Shown here: positions 12,173 to 24,520 of the stretch, one piece after another
How the letters are laid out: each line of letters begins with the position of its first letter
How positions within the stretch are numbered: the first letter of the stretch is position 1
DNA from: Anadara kagoshimensis
Taxonomy: Eukaryota; Mollusca; Bivalvia; Arcoida; Arcidae
Assembly: GCA_021292105.1 (NCBI GenBank)
Contig: CM037869.1
Span: 4,807,001-4,871,000 of the forward strand
Length of the DNA stretch: 64,000 bases
Reading direction: 5' to 3'
Notes under the pieces: generated by a model
Database searches by the model: none
Seen by the model: only the letters and a program-made list of their open reading frames with translations
Told to the model about the DNA's origin: nothing
Made by a program: the position numbers and the translations under genes

Positions 12173-12477
12173 ACCGCTCCTACTAGTCAAGATATATCAC
12201 AAACATCACCCTGTAGTCCACGCAGAGCTCAACTGAGTCCACCCAGTCGACTCAAAACTCCTCAGGCTCCAACCCGGTATCACCAGACTCTCGACCCAGG
12301 AAAAAGTACATAATAACAAAACAGAACTCCTTCAAAAGATTCTAGCTGTGGTAACAAAATACATGGCTCAACCGGACCATGATGGCAAAGTCCTGGCTGG
12401 GGAGCTATTGAGCCTCCTCTAACCCTAGATCATTAACCACGCCCTACCCCTAGCTAGCAAAATACTAACACGCCATT

Positions 12478-12879
12478 ATGGCGACTACTAATATCTTGCA
12501 ATGGAATGCTGGGGGGATAGGGCCCAAAATAGCTAAACTCAAAAATTATTTAGATCATGCTAAACCGGATGTGATCCTAATTCAAGAGTATTGTAGGAAT
12601 ATAAAAAGAATAAAAAGAATAAAATCCCACAAAATTTCTGGCTACCAGCCGCCAATTATTAAAGTAGACCATAGACTGGCTAAATATATTAAAAATCAAG
12701 TTCAATATAAAGAAATTACCACTCCTGACTACATGTTATATAAAAAATTGAACTTTTTTTAAATAATAAAACCAAAATCTCACAATTAATGTCTACTGTA
12801 ACCCAAAACTAAAACATGAACAACTTACTCAACAACTCAACTCAATATTAAATAATGATAATAACGAAAAGCTAATCAT
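12478..12879 (+). pseudogene. Jockey-like ORF2, 5' part (apurinic endonuclease start)
   Basis: The ATG at 12478 opens ILQWNAGGIGPKIAKL..., the usual first strand of an exonuclease-endonuclease-phosphatase fold (Q-x-N-A-x-G), followed by KPDVILIQEY with the metal-binding E. A frameshift follows near 12760. The reading is cut at 12879 inside the codons for NEKLI, where the L1-like element begins, and resumes at 20249. Confidence 0.75.
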
Positions 12880-12899
12880 TTTTTTTTTTTTGTAATTTA

Positions 12900-15800
12900 T
12901 GTTTTTTATTGCCCCAGACATTAAATAAGGGATGGTCAAGTGCCAGGGTTGGGGCCACGGGTTCACTTGCCGCGTAACAATAGGACAGTTTTGACATACA
13001 TAAGAGATATATAAAATTATATATATATATAATTGGTAGTATTTGATCATTCTAGGGATTAATCTAGATTTTGTAGTAAGGCACATCTGATTAATAGGGG
13101 TGGGGGTCCTTATTCAAGCAATTAACGAGATCACTTAAGCTTTTTAGAATAAGTTTACTAGTATTTGAAAATATAGCAATACAATTAATTAGAAAGATTG
13201 TTATTAGAATTTAAAACTTTCAAAAGTGGCAATAAAAAAAGATCAATATATCAAATGAAACATTCGTAAAATTTAAGCTAGTTAAATCCCTTCTTTAGTA
13301 ACCAAGTAAACAAAAAAATACAGGGTCTTGTTCCTTTTCAGTTTTGTCTGGGTTTTGGTTATTAGTGTGTGTGTGTGTTTGTTTGTGTCAACCCCTACAA
13401 CATTCAGAACAAAATGTATATTAAACATTTTCATACAGGTATAGTTTTAAGCATTATGAGACATACATGTACATTATACATCATGATGGTATATTTATTA
13501 TCACTTCTACAGTACCAAAACTACAGTCATGCTGGATGGAGACATAAATCATTCATCAAAGATAATTATCCATGGATCCCAAAATTCCAGAAAATTTGTC
13601 ATAAAGATTATTTTTTATTGCAAATGATCTTTCGATATCAAGTTGATATTTAATACTAATTTTATATGTAATTAAATTTGGTAGTTTTTTATCATTCGGC
13701 ACTTATATATGTACTGTTCGGTAGTTAAAAGTAGAAAATTTTGAGGTTTATTTCTCTCTTTTTGGTTAATATGTCCAAAGATAGCACTTTCCCTATAAAT
13801 ATTAATGTAGCGGTTATTTTTTGAAATATAAAAATCCTCTAATTGCATCCAAAAGTTATTATTATCTCACAATACAAAAAACAGAGCTCTATTTTTTCAG
13901 CTGTATTGTTACGGAAGGTACAGAGATTATTATCTCTTAGTTTAATTTTAAATAAGAATCATTTGTAGAAATTATTCTTTGGTTTATCCTGTATGAAACC
14001 ATTGTAATTTGGTATTTTTACAACTTTTAAAGGGGTGATATATAGTTGATTTCCAGTCAATATCTAAATCTAAAATGGATTTCCATTTTTCTTGACTTAT
14101 AACAGTTGGATTGTTATTATAAAAACATTGTAAAAGTCCTTACTCACTTTTTTTACTTTTAAGTACTATTCTGAAAAAGTATGGTATATCAACTTGTAAT
14201 AAATTGACTGGTTGGTTTTGTATATTCGGTTTTTTAATATATGATTCAATGGTGGACTTTATACCAAGATATTCAACAAAGTTTGCCCTGACAGCCACAT
14301 ACCTTCTAGTAAATTCTCTGTATGAAATTAATTTTCCATCCTCGTTAAGGAAATCTTTTATGAAATGTATGCCACTGTCAGACCCAAGATCTGAAGAATA
14401 CTGGGCTGTTATTTATACAGATGTCATTATTAAACCAGATACTTACACTTTAACATCATTTAAATTTTCAGGTTTTTGTCTCATAGACAAGGAATTCCAG
14501 GCATCAAAAACATATCCAAAGCAATTATTAGAATTATTTTGTTTTATTTTTATTAAAATAATCATTTCCATACTTTAAGAAATTATCAATCTTAGAATAT
14601 GAAATCTCAAATAACTTATTGTATTTAAATTCAATTTGAAGTAGTCGCCTGATCCATGTTATTTTGAGTGATGCTATAAAAATGTTTAATATCTATCATT
14701 TTTAAGCCTCCTTTTTCATAGCTCTGTGACTGAACTCTCTTTTTATGCGATCATTTTTATGTTGCCATATAAAGTATTAAAACATCTTATTCAGTTTTGT
14801 TATTTTTCCAATGGTGGATTTGGAAGAGCAATAATAGATGGTTTAGTTTAGAAATTATCAATTTTTCAATACCGTTATTCTACCTAAAGGAGTTAAAATT
14901 CTTTTTGACCATCGTTTTAAGCTTTTTTCAATATCTTGTAATTTCCATCATAATTTATTTTTATCATTTTGTCTAAATCAACAGAAAATTTTACTCCAAG
15001 CAATGTAAAGGACCTTGGTTCCAATCTAGTTTAAAGCGATGATTAAAAGTTTCACCATGTATTTATTACATCCAATCCACATTGCTTTGTTTTATTATTA
15101 TTAATTTTTAAACCAGACAGCAATGCAAAGTCATCTAGGACATGTAAAGTTTCTTGTAGTGATGACTCTGTTCCATCCAGTATGACAGTAGTGTCATCTG
15201 CAAAAAGTGAAAGTTTAAATTCTTCATCACCAATTTTTATACCTTTGATATTTTTATTATTTTTCAAAAGAATAGACAGGATCTCAGCACACATTAAGAA
15301 GATATAGGGTGAAATAGGGTCCCCTTGACGACAACCTCTTGTTATATACTAAAAAATTCAGAAACAAATCCATTTTGTAGAACTGCTGACATAATATCTT
15401 GTCGAAATATTTTAATCCATTTTATAAAAGATTCGCCAAAATTAAAAAAATCTAGCACTTTATCTATATAAACCCAAGAAACTGAATCAAAGGCCTTCTC
15501 GAAATCAATCATTAAAAGTAGACCTGGTATATGTTTTTCCTCTGTATATTGCATTAAGTCATAAATTAGTCTAGTGTTTTCACCAATATATCTGCCACTG
15601 ATAAATCCTGTCTGGTCTTCCGAAATAATAAATGGTAAAACCCTTTTCAATCTTTCAGCTATACAGCCAGATGCTATTTTATATACAACATTTAACAGTG
15701 ATATTGGTCTCCAATTTTTTAGAAACTGCTTTGGCTTGTCCCCTTTAGGTAAACAAGTTATAATACCCTGACGTTGTGTAATTGACATTTTTCCAGTTTG

Positions 15801-17324
15801 AAATCCCTCATTTAATGAACGTCTTAAAAAGCTTACTAGGTCATTATAAAAGAATTTAAAGAATTCAGCTGTGAAACCATCTGAACCTGGGCTTTTCAAA
15901 TTTTTCAAAACATTATGAATTTCTGTGTTTGTTAATTCCCCCTCCAAACTTTGCTTTTGATCTTCAGTTAAAATATTTATATCTGTAATACCTTTGAGTA
16001 AATATTTGAGATCCATACCATACTCATCATTATTTCTATTGTAAAGATTGGAGTAATATTGTTTTGTTTCTGCTAAGATTTCTTTTTGATCAGTAATTAT
16101 AGAGTTATCCTCTTTTACAATTTTCGGAATTATTTTACTAACAAAATTTCTGGATTCCAGATTACAAAAATATTTTGTTGGTTTTTCACCTTCCTCTACC
16201 CACCTTGCTTTGGACCTTAACAGAGTTCCTTTCATTTTTTCTTTACGTAGTTCCTCTAAATCTTTTTTCTATTATTAATTTCATTAAAGTTAGATAGGGG
16301 GTTACTTTCTAGTCTAGTAATTTCATCAATTATCTGTTTCTCTTTTTGGATAGACATTTTTTTGCGATGAGATGAGTATGATATGGTTTTTCCCCTAATT
16401 TCAAGCAAAGCAGCTTCAAAAATTGTTGATCTGTAATAGTAAATTGTATATCATCATTACTTATTTCATTAATTTGTTCTATGTTATAAACAGGAACTAC
16501 ATATTGTATTTTTATATCTTTTATACATTTTTTTACTATATCTATATAGTTTTTATCTGCTAGTAGGGAATTGTTGAACTTCCAAAGGCCTCTACCTTTA
16601 ACGAATTCATTTAATTTTAATGATAAGCAGACAGATGAATGGTCAGACCTATAACTAGGATTGATTTTGACATCTATGACTTTGGACATAAAATTTTCTG
16701 ATATAAGGAAAAAGTCGAGTCTACCTTGTTTTAATGGTTGTTTTTTTCGCCAAGTATATTTTCTTTCCTCTGGATATAGTTCTCTAAAAGGGTCCATGAG
16801 ATTAAATTCTTCTTTCATATTTATGACAACATTTCTTGCTTTTGGATTATTGTGATGGAGGTAGCCAAAGGTGTCCAGTTCTTGACTCTGAACTAAATTA
16901 TAATCACCATTTATGATACAATATTCATTTTCAAAATCTTGGAGAAGTTTTGTTATATTTGAGAAAAATTGGGGGTTATCCTCATTTGGTGCATATATAT
17001 TAATCAGTGTTACTCTCATCTTATCAATAGTCAAGTCAACAGCAATATAATTCCCATCATTATCTTTCTTAATTTGGTGTATAAGTTATTATTAAATAAA
17101 ATGCCTACCCCTCTTGAGTTTGATGTAACCGAATTTAGAATAATTTCTCCACCCCATTCTGATCTTATTACCCAATGTAAATTGTCTACCAAATGAGTTT
17201 CTTGTAAGCAGTATATATTATAGGATTTTGACCTCAGGAAGTTCAACACATCCCTACGCTTTTCATAATCCTTTAGACCTCTACAGTTCGCAGTGAGTAT
17301 TGTGAAATTGTTATGCGATTCCAT
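12900..17324 (-). pseudogene. L1-like ORF2 (endonuclease + reverse transcriptase), broken
   Basis: The start at 17324 gives an endonuclease of the EEP fold: TANCRGLKDYEKRRDVLNFL, LQETHLV, INGDYNLV and a terminal SDHSSVCLSL motif near 16640. A frameshift near 17031-17034 splits it. The reverse transcriptase (16235-15052) shows LLMIDFEKAFDSVSW (palm, first Asp), RGCRQGDPISPY across a frameshift at about 15342, and LFADDTTVIL (catalytic DD). Beyond 15052 the C-terminal region is present only as frames broken by many stops (for example WSKRILTPLGRIT near 14900), down to the tail. Such proteins nick target DNA and copy the element RNA onto it. This copy cannot encode a working enzyme. Confidence 0.82.
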
Positions 17325-18730
17325 GATTGGGTTGAATCAAATAATTCTAGTGATATGAATTACAATACAAAAGGATATCTCACTTCGAACTGAGCGGTCT
17401 TGGGAATAAATATGAAGAAGATATACAATATTTAATTGCAAAAATTCATTATTATTAAGGGGTACCTGACTAAATTGTTCATCCATAACACAGATAAGGC
17501 ATACTTGTGATTTAATACTAACTACACTCTTAAAACTGTTGAACCATTTTTTACTGGTTATACTGAACATGAGGAAAATCCAAGGGGTTGACATGATGTG
17601 TGTGTGTGTTTGTGTAAAGTGATTGTAGTGTAAAAAAAGTACAAAATTTATTTGTACTTTCATGTTTCAAAGAGGATTTTTGTTTTAACCAAAATACCTA
17701 AAATCAATATGATACATATCTGAACTCCCGTCTTCTGTGTAACAGTTCACATTTATATACACATACAAACATACATATGCATACATGCACATACACTAAA
17801 TATATATAAATCATTAAACTAAGGCTGTGTTACAACATAGTGTGTGCATGTATGCATGTGCATGTTGTTAATATTTACCATATGCATATACAAACATGTA
17901 CACATACATAACAAAAACATAAGCATGCATGTGCATGTGCACAGATGCAAAAAAAACAAGAAATTACGGATTGCCATGATTATATGCAAATGTGTACACA
18001 TACCCATATATATAAACTTATACATATGAATATGCAATAAATCTTAATAAATATATGTATACACATGCATATATATGTATACACATTGCACATAGTGATA
18101 AACATATCTACGCACCTGCACATACACATACCAACATGTATATATGTATGCAGAAATATAAATACAGATACCACATGGGAAAGCACAACACTCTAAGGCT
18201 TTGTTAATATTTACAACAAGATCAAAAGTTCAAAATTGCATCAATATAGAAAATCAACTTTGGGTTTTAAATACATAAATAAATAAATGAAAAAATGTGA
18301 AAATAAATAAATATTCGGAAGATTTTAGTAAAGGCACCCAGGACTGGGAACTAATTAAAATCAAGCTTGAATATGAGATGCATATATACATGTGCTAATC
18401 ATAAAAACACTATACAGGTATTTATTTCCATATTCATGTATCGGTATGCAGATCTAAAACCAATATACATTCACATATGTATGAATAAACACTTATTTAT
18501 AAATACACTTTGTTGCGTACCTGTATACTGTTTGATTACACACCCGTTACATCCATGTGAAGAGACTGTATTGTTGCAATTTTCCAGACGGAAGACTATT
18601 AGACTAAATAACTGTAAAAAGGAAAACCGATGCGGATCTGATTGTATCCGGAAATAAACCGATGGTGTCTATAGCTCTTCACGAGAATGTAATGGGTTTA
18701 ATACATTAATAGATTAGAATTAAGACGTAT
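17325..18730. repeat. L1 inter-ORF spacer with alternating purine-pyrimidine low-complexity DNA
   Basis: This 1.4-kb spacer between ORF1 and ORF2 holds no gene. From about 17740 to 18180 it is built of ATAC/ATGC/ACAC variants (catatgcatacatgcacata and similar), with a TG run near 17597-17612 and TAAA repeats near 18280-18310. The many short frames here are by-products of low complexity. Spacers this long between L1 ORFs are unusual; the low-complexity part may have expanded after insertion. Confidence 0.6.
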
Positions 18731-19945
18731 CTAACATGCCAATTGCCTTGTAGCTTCCATGGCTAGATTTTCCATTATAGAAAACCTGCGAGGGCCAATA
18801 TGAGTTCCACTAAAGAATCGAACTACCACTACTGAAACGTTAATTTTATTGTTATCTTTTAACTTTTTCAGTATACGTCTTCCTGCACCATGTTCGTTGT
18901 CGTCACAGTAGGACTCGTGTAATTCACCCTGTTCGTCCAGAAATCTATATGCCATAATTTTGTGATCAGCACCGGCATATCTTGGGTCTCCACATACTTT
19001 CTTGTAAAGATTTCTGACTTGCATGTATTTATCAGTTGGTGCACAAATCGCCAAGAATTTATTACCGTTGTCGTTTATCACTTCGGTTTCTACAGATGGG
19101 ATCTCATTTAACTTATCTTTGTCATTTTGATCCAAGCATAAAACGTCCTTAGCTGTAGGGACCGTAACTTTGTCGTTATATACTTTACCGGACGGATAAA
19201 TAAGTTTGTTTCCAACCACTCGAGTATTTACACCCCCTGTTCTGTATTTAGAGTTCAAGTCTAGAAGCTTTTTTTCGATTTTCATTTACTGCAGGTGGTG
19301 ATTGCGGTGTGATGCGAAAGGGCAAGGATGTTTCACTATTAATTTTACTTCTTTGAAGTTTCAAGATTTGGTCTTTTTGTTCATAGTCGACAAGTCTTCC
19401 AGTTATAGATCTGGGTTGAGCTTGTCCCGGTTTGCCCCCATTCCTATGAATCCTTACAAATTTTACATCGATACCAAGATGGATCGTAATAATTCGTTTA
19501 CCCGAACCTTTAAATTCTCGCCTTTTTCCTCTGCTAGACCATGAATCAAGATGTTTTCCCTCATTGACCTTGATTTTAAATCAATTATTTCTCCTTCTTG
19601 TTCTCTTACTTTTTTGTCAAGTTTAATAACTACTGATTTCAAAAGATCAACCTCTTCTCTGAGTTCAGAGTTGAAAGACTTAAGTAGTTCTATATCCGAA
19701 GTATTTTCTTGTGTTTGGTCGGATGTATTAGCAAGCCTATGGTCGATGCCATCAGCTTCCCATATTTCTGCTTTTAGTTGGGATACGGTACTTTTTAGGG
19801 AATTTATTTCTGTTAACTGAAGCTGAATATCCCGAAGTGAATGTTGTATTATTGGAAGTTGCTGTAACGCCATGCTAACTTCAGATGGGATTACACAGTT
19901 TGTCACATTAGAGTTTTTACCTGACATACTTTGCATTAATATCAC
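18731..19945 (-). pseudogene. L1-like ORF1 fused to an IMPACT/UPF0029-type domain, frameshifted
   Basis: Reading the minus strand from 19945, a coiled coil (heptad-like stretches between about 19870 and 19560) leads to an RRM-like L1 ORF1 core (DLKSRSMRENILIHGL; then RIHRNGGKPGQAQPRSI in a second frame). A further frame, 19285-18731, continues with the usual post-RRM basic region. Its last 110 residues (about 19063-18746) match an IMPACT/YigZ N-terminal fold: ADHKIMAYRF, CDDNEHGAGRRIL and VVVVRFFSGTHIGPRRF, the same order as H..AYR, DDGE..G and VVVxRW/YGG..LGP in that family. Two single-base indels (near 19463 and in an A-run near 19270) separate the three blocks; otherwise they form one frame. 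ORF1 proteins chaperone element RNA; what the IMPACT-type part would do is unknown. Confidence 0.72.
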
Positions 19946-20248
19946 ACACCTGCGTTAGTTTAAACGATATACACTCGATGTAGTATATATATACTAAATA
20001 CAGTATATATACTGAGAACAGTTCACTTTGTCCTTTGTTTACTCAAACAATTATGAAAAGGTTAAAAAAAAACCTTAAATGACTACAAAATTTTCAAATT
20101 TAAACTCACACAGTTCTTCTTAATTTTATGATGCAGCATTTAATCTGATCGCTTACCCAAAAAAAACTGCAATTCCTAGGTATTTTGGCCAAAAACCCTC
20201 TACGATCTAAAGAACGTGTTGACCATTCATATCACGAGAACGGAAAAA

Positions 20249-22300
20249 AACGAAAAGCTAATCATAGCTGGAGATATCAACGCCCACAATAAGATCTGGG
20301 GCGACAATAATACTGATTATAAAGGCGCTGCCACGGAAAACTGGCTAGATCTTACAAACCTTGTAATATTAAACGATGGCTCCCCGACCCGACTGGTGAA
20401 GGATTAAGCCACAGTAATAGATCTATCACTGAGCACACACGATATATCAAATAAAATAAATTATCAAACACTCAATGATCAATTTGGCTCAGATCATATA
20501 CCCATAATGCTGACACTACAATCAGAACTTATTAAAATGGAACAAGAATATCCCACAAAATGGATTTATAACAAAGCCAACTGGCCTCTTTTCCATGACC
20601 TTTGTAATCAAATCGACCACCAACAAATTAAAAACCCCGACATAAATATATATTACGAAAAACTCCACAAAACGATAAATAATATAGCAGAATTAACTAT
20701 ACCCAAAACATCTGGCAAAACAACCATCCATAAAAATAACCCCTGGTGGAATAAACAATGTTCTGAAGCCCGGAAAATCAAAACTAAATTCTATAATAAA
20801 TTCAGAATAACAAAAAATCAAGTTGACTTCCAAATGGCCCACAAAAAACTCAAATCAATCATCGATAAAACTAAACAAGACCACTGGGAAAAGTACTGTA
20901 ACACCTTAAATAATCACACAGACCTAAAACAAGTTTGACTTAAATTAAAGCCATGAAAAACAACCCCCCAAAGCAAATACCTGTAATAGAGGGTGCAACG
21001 TCTGCACAGGAAAAAGCTACCTGTTAGCCGACGCCTTTGCAAACGCCAGTTTCAATAAAAACCTGGATCCTGATTTCGCCAAACACAAGAAAAACCAAGA
21101 AAAATTAAATCAAAATAAAATAAATCAACCAAATGAATTAAATTTTAAACTAAACAACCCTCTAAATAAAAACTTCAACCTCAATGAATTCAAAATGGCA
21201 CTTAGTAAAAAATCTAAAACATCCCCCGGTCAAGATAATATAACTTATGAAATTATTAAACACATGCCATACAACACCCTAAATTTAATCCTAGATTTAA
21301 TAAACAACGCCTAGGACACAGGTACCATCCCTGTTGAGTGGAGAACAGCTATAGTGGTCCCTATCCCTAAACCTAACAAGCCCCTGTCGGACCCGACATC
21401 ATACAGACCAATATACCTAACATCCACGCTATGTAAATTAATGGAGACCATGGTCAATGATAGAATTACGTATTATTTTGACACTAATAACCTTGTCTCA
21501 AAAAATCAAAGTGGTTTCAGAAAAGGTAGATCGACCACCGACCACATACTTCGGCTACAAACGGACATTAGAAAGGCTCAGGCTGAGAAGAAATTCTTAG
21601 CCGCGGTCTTTCTAGACTTATAAAAGCATTCGACCTTATGTGGCATGACGGGGTCTTAATCAAACTCAAAGGTTTCGACATTCAAGGGAAAATATTTAAA
21701 TTTATCAAAAACTTTCTCCAGGATCGCAAGATAAAACTCCCTATCCGATGAGAAAAATCTAGATAATGGCTCGCCGCAAGGCTCAGTCATATCACCCACC
21801 TTATTCAATATAGCGGTCAACAATCTCTCGGAATGCATTTCGGAAGCCACTTCAAAATTATCCCAATACGCCAATGACGGATGTTTCTGGGACCCATATA
21901 AGAAATTGTCAAAACTACAACAAAAACTACAGACACTACTTGACCACGTGACTACATGGTCCAAGACATGGGGGTTCAAGTTGTCTGCTAAAAAAACTGT
22001 GGGCATGGTATTCGGCTTTAAACCACCAGAGGGGCTTGATTTAACTATAGATCAAAAACAGGTCAACTTTGTGAAATAGCATAAATTCCTCGGCGTAATA
22101 TTAGACCAAAAGCTTACCTGGAAAAAGCACATAGACCATATAGCTGTCAAATGCAAAAAAGTTCTCAATCTCATGAGAAATATATCAGGTACAAACTTTG
22201 GCGCTAATAAGGAAACGCTTGTGCTCATATACAAAGCCCTACTACGCTCCAACGTTGATTACGCATGTCAGGCATATAACTCGGCCTGTAAGACACGCTT
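20249..22300 (+). pseudogene. Jockey-like ORF2, 3' part (endonuclease end + reverse transcriptase)
   Basis: Resumes with EKLIIAGDINAHNKIWG, the GD-x-N-x-H endonuclease block. The linker 20507-20938 carries NPWWNKQCSEARK. The reverse transcriptase follows in several frames: VVPIPKPNKPLSDPTSYRPI, NQSGFRKGRSTTDHI, the AVFLDL region with a one-base break before KAFD, NGSPQGSV near 21770, and SQYANDG in place of the YADD box near 21870 (the second Asp reads N). Then LGVILDQKLTWKKHI follows near 22090. The altered YADD, stops and frameshifts mean no activity. Similarity ends at about 22300. Confidence 0.75.
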
Positions 22301-22419
22301 ACGAGCCACACGCTCATGCCAACCTGTGCACGGATTCCATCTATTCAGACACAGGCTGTTCATCGGATTTACGGACTCGATAGAAAGAAAAGAATTGTTG
22401 CGTAAAGTCGAAATGTAAA

Positions 22420-23530
22420 TTATTGTCCGATGTTTTAGAAATCATTATTTTCGTTTATAGATTTGTGTTAGGGTAAATTCCGGTACACAAGGACGGCAGG
22501 AACATACGGCCATTTGATCACAATGTGAAATAAAGTCTATTTATAACACTGACCTTTATACTAAGCTGCATTTATCTAAAATGTGGAAAATCCCTAGGGA
22601 TTCCCCCGGAAACTCGGATCAAGCAGGTCGAGTCTAGTTTACAAACCAGCAACAAATCCAGTCCTTTTTGGGACGACAGCAAAAGTTGACGACCGCGAAA
22701 AATTTGAAAACAACAACTGCTCTTATGAAACTTATTTCGGGTAAGTTTACTCTATTAATCATAACACAATTTAATTGTAAATGCGAATGCGGACAATAAT
22801 TTCTATGTTTATTATGCTTTTTAGTCAAAATTTGCTCTAGAAATGAAACAAAATTGACAAATAAGAGTGTCCGAATTTTCCCGACAGTTTCCATGTCAAG
22901 GAATAAAATTACGGACTGAAAAAAATTGAAAGCATGGTAGGTCCTAGTTATTCATTGAAGCAAGTAAAGATTGACTGTCACATTTATATTCTAAATTGCT
23001 AAATATAGCAATAATTTATGTAACTAGAATAAGTAATGATGATGATTTTGGTGTAAAATCCAATACAGGTATAACAAATAAGCCCAGTAAAAATCTAAAA
23101 TAGGCCTATTTCTTTTGAAATAAAACAACAGGCAAACAAAATAAACAAAAAATGGTTAAATAATCTTAGGTATGTAGCTGAATCATGAAAAATAACATGC
23201 AAAAACACCACAAATTTAGCAGGAAAATTACTAAGTATAACCTACACCCCACTAGCTCCGGTTTTATTAGAGATGCTCATCTAGTCGGTCATGGTAATGT
23301 CTTCAATGAACTTTAACAGAAATATCTAGATGCCCTTTAGCGGTATTAAATCACAACAACCAAATTGGTATCACTGAAATTAAAATCACAACTTTTGACG
23401 GACACCTGGTTTTAGTGTCCAGTGGTGTGGTTTAAGTACTTTGAATAGCGTATCTGATACGATTACCATATAAATGAACATTTATCGATTACATTTGTAT
23501 GAAACCACTTCAAAAATTTATATTTCCTTG
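22420..23530. other. Non-coding stretch, nothing recognised
   Basis: No motif-bearing frame on either strand; 22634-22894 minus is open but has no recognisable content. Confidence 0.45.
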
Positions 23531-23534
23531 TGGG

Positions 23535-23805
23535 ATGCCAAAAAGTATATCCACAAAGAGAGAGGTAATTATACCAAACACAATTATGAAAACATGGAGC
23601 TGGCAGTTCAATGTGTCAAAAGTGGTACTCTGTCAGTGCGGGCAGCTGCCAAGAAATATGGAATAGCCAGGACCACACTTGGATATCGGGAAAAACAGAC
23701 ATGTATGCAAAAGGAGGAAGAAATCCTGTACTTACAGAGGAAATAGAAAACAAAGTTGTGTATACAGTTACCAAAGGTGCTGAAAAGGGGTTTGGGTACA
23801 ACTAA
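23535..23805 (+). pseudogene. Pogo-type transposase N-terminal fragment (psq helix-turn-helix)
   Basis: ENMELAVQCVKSGTLSVRAA followed by KKYGIARTTLGYR is a pipsqueak/CENP-B-type helix-turn-helix: an E-x-A-x2-AV..G..S...AA..YGI...TL pattern. After a one-base shift near 23700 a second frame reads GGRNPVLTEEIENKVV and ends near GAEKGFGY, the segment that normally follows in pogo/Jerky-like transposases. No DDE domain follows, so only the DNA-binding part remains. Confidence 0.6.
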
Positions 23806-24264
23806 GCGACAACTATTAACAAAAGATTGGAACCTTGTGCAAAATAAAAAAAAATAACAGGAATAAAAAATGATACACCTTCAAAACATGATTTCTGTTT
23901 TAGACAGTTTACTATTATAAATTTTAATACTGTCAAGATATAGCCATTTTTTTGTCAAGCCGATAAGTATCGGTCATTTGTATTTAAGTTTTTCTAACGG
24001 CGTTTTATAACTTTTATCTGATTTGGCACATATGAAATTCATTATTAGCCGATTGCACTTGAATTATGAGCATAGATTTGGCTTTTAATTGCATTTCCCT
24101 TTGTATTGTACGAGTTTCCATACAGTAATACTTGTACGGTGTATTGTCAATCCGTCCTGGCTCCATTTCACAGAATCGTAACGGGACGAATTGACTTTAT
24201 ACAATCCTGACTAAACCACACCCTATCGTATATAGTCAACTTGTCCCAGTTTTAAAATCCCATA

Positions 24265-24300
24265 ACCAGTAAAAACCATATATATAACATCCCGGCCCAA
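24265..24300 (-). repeat. Remnant of a second Gypsy LTR with its polypurine tract
   Basis: On the minus strand TTGGGCCGGGA (24300-24290) is followed by the LTR start TGTTATATATATGG (from 24289), exactly as at the 3' LTR junction of the large Gypsy element at 30674-30685. The similarity stops after about 25 bases. It is a separate, truncated copy of the same family lying just outside the large one. Confidence 0.6.
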
Positions 24301-24355
24301 TGAATCAATAATAACTATAATAAAAGGTTAAAAGGTATATGTGATTACATAGATG

Positions 24356-24439
24356 CGTTATGGCTTTGTTTTGGCCATACGAGAAGTAATTTTGTCCATG
24401 GATTAAGCCATTAACTGATAAAAGTTCATTTAGACAAAC
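24356..24439 (-). repeat. Gypsy 3' LTR, distal half
   Basis: This 84-bp piece matches 42800-42883 of the 5' LTR nearly base for base (gttatggctttgttttggcc...), with the first T of TG changed. It ends in GACAAAC (24433-24439), the left target copy of the hAT insertion. Confidence 0.85.
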
Positions 24440-24520
24440 CAGAGACATATAAAACCCGAGATTGGCAACTCCTATATACCGCTATTAGCCCGCAGCGAAC
24501 TATCGCGGTTCGGGGGTATA

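Larger units (their letters stand above)
12880..20248 (-). mobile_element. Full-length L1-like (L1/Tx1 style) non-LTR retrotransposon inserted in the Jockey-like element
   Basis: The 17-bp sequence aacgaaaagctaatcat flanks the insert at 12863-12879 and 20249-20265, and the host ORF2 reads straight across once the insert is removed. A run of 12 T right after the left duplication (12880-12891) is the poly-A tail of a minus-strand copy. On the minus strand the order is a 5' UTR of about 300 bp (20248-19946), ORF1, a 1.4-kb spacer, ORF2 and the tail, 7,369 bp in all. Both frames are present over most of their length but carry several frameshifts, so this is a decayed full-length copy. The style of the endonuclease and RT motifs is that of the L1/Tx1 group. 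Confidence 0.85.
10960..22300 (+). mobile_element. Jockey/I-group-like non-LTR retrotransposon, degenerate, split by an L1-like insertion
   Basis: Order on the plus strand: a leader with a TATA-like 'gtatataaggcactcg' near 10979 and a 31-bp tandem duplication (about 11138-11199), ORF1 with zinc knuckles, then ORF2 with an endonuclease start, a 7.37-kb interruption, and the rest of ORF2 (endonuclease end and reverse transcriptase). Frame and sequence rejoin exactly across the interruption. The 3' end is lost at about 22300, where reverse-transcriptase similarity stops. Many stops and frameshifts show it is long inactive. The group assignment rests on the CCHC triplet in ORF1 and on the style of endonuclease and RT motifs. 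Confidence 0.75.

Noticed and set aside
17740-18190. Overlapping frames on both strands in the L1 spacer
   Set aside because: They are produced by alternating ATGC/ACAT low-complexity DNA.
18731-19285. A host IMPACT gene overlapped by the L1
   Set aside because: The frame is preceded directly by L1 ORF1 sequence, lies between the L1 target duplications, and ends at the ORF1/ORF2 spacer.
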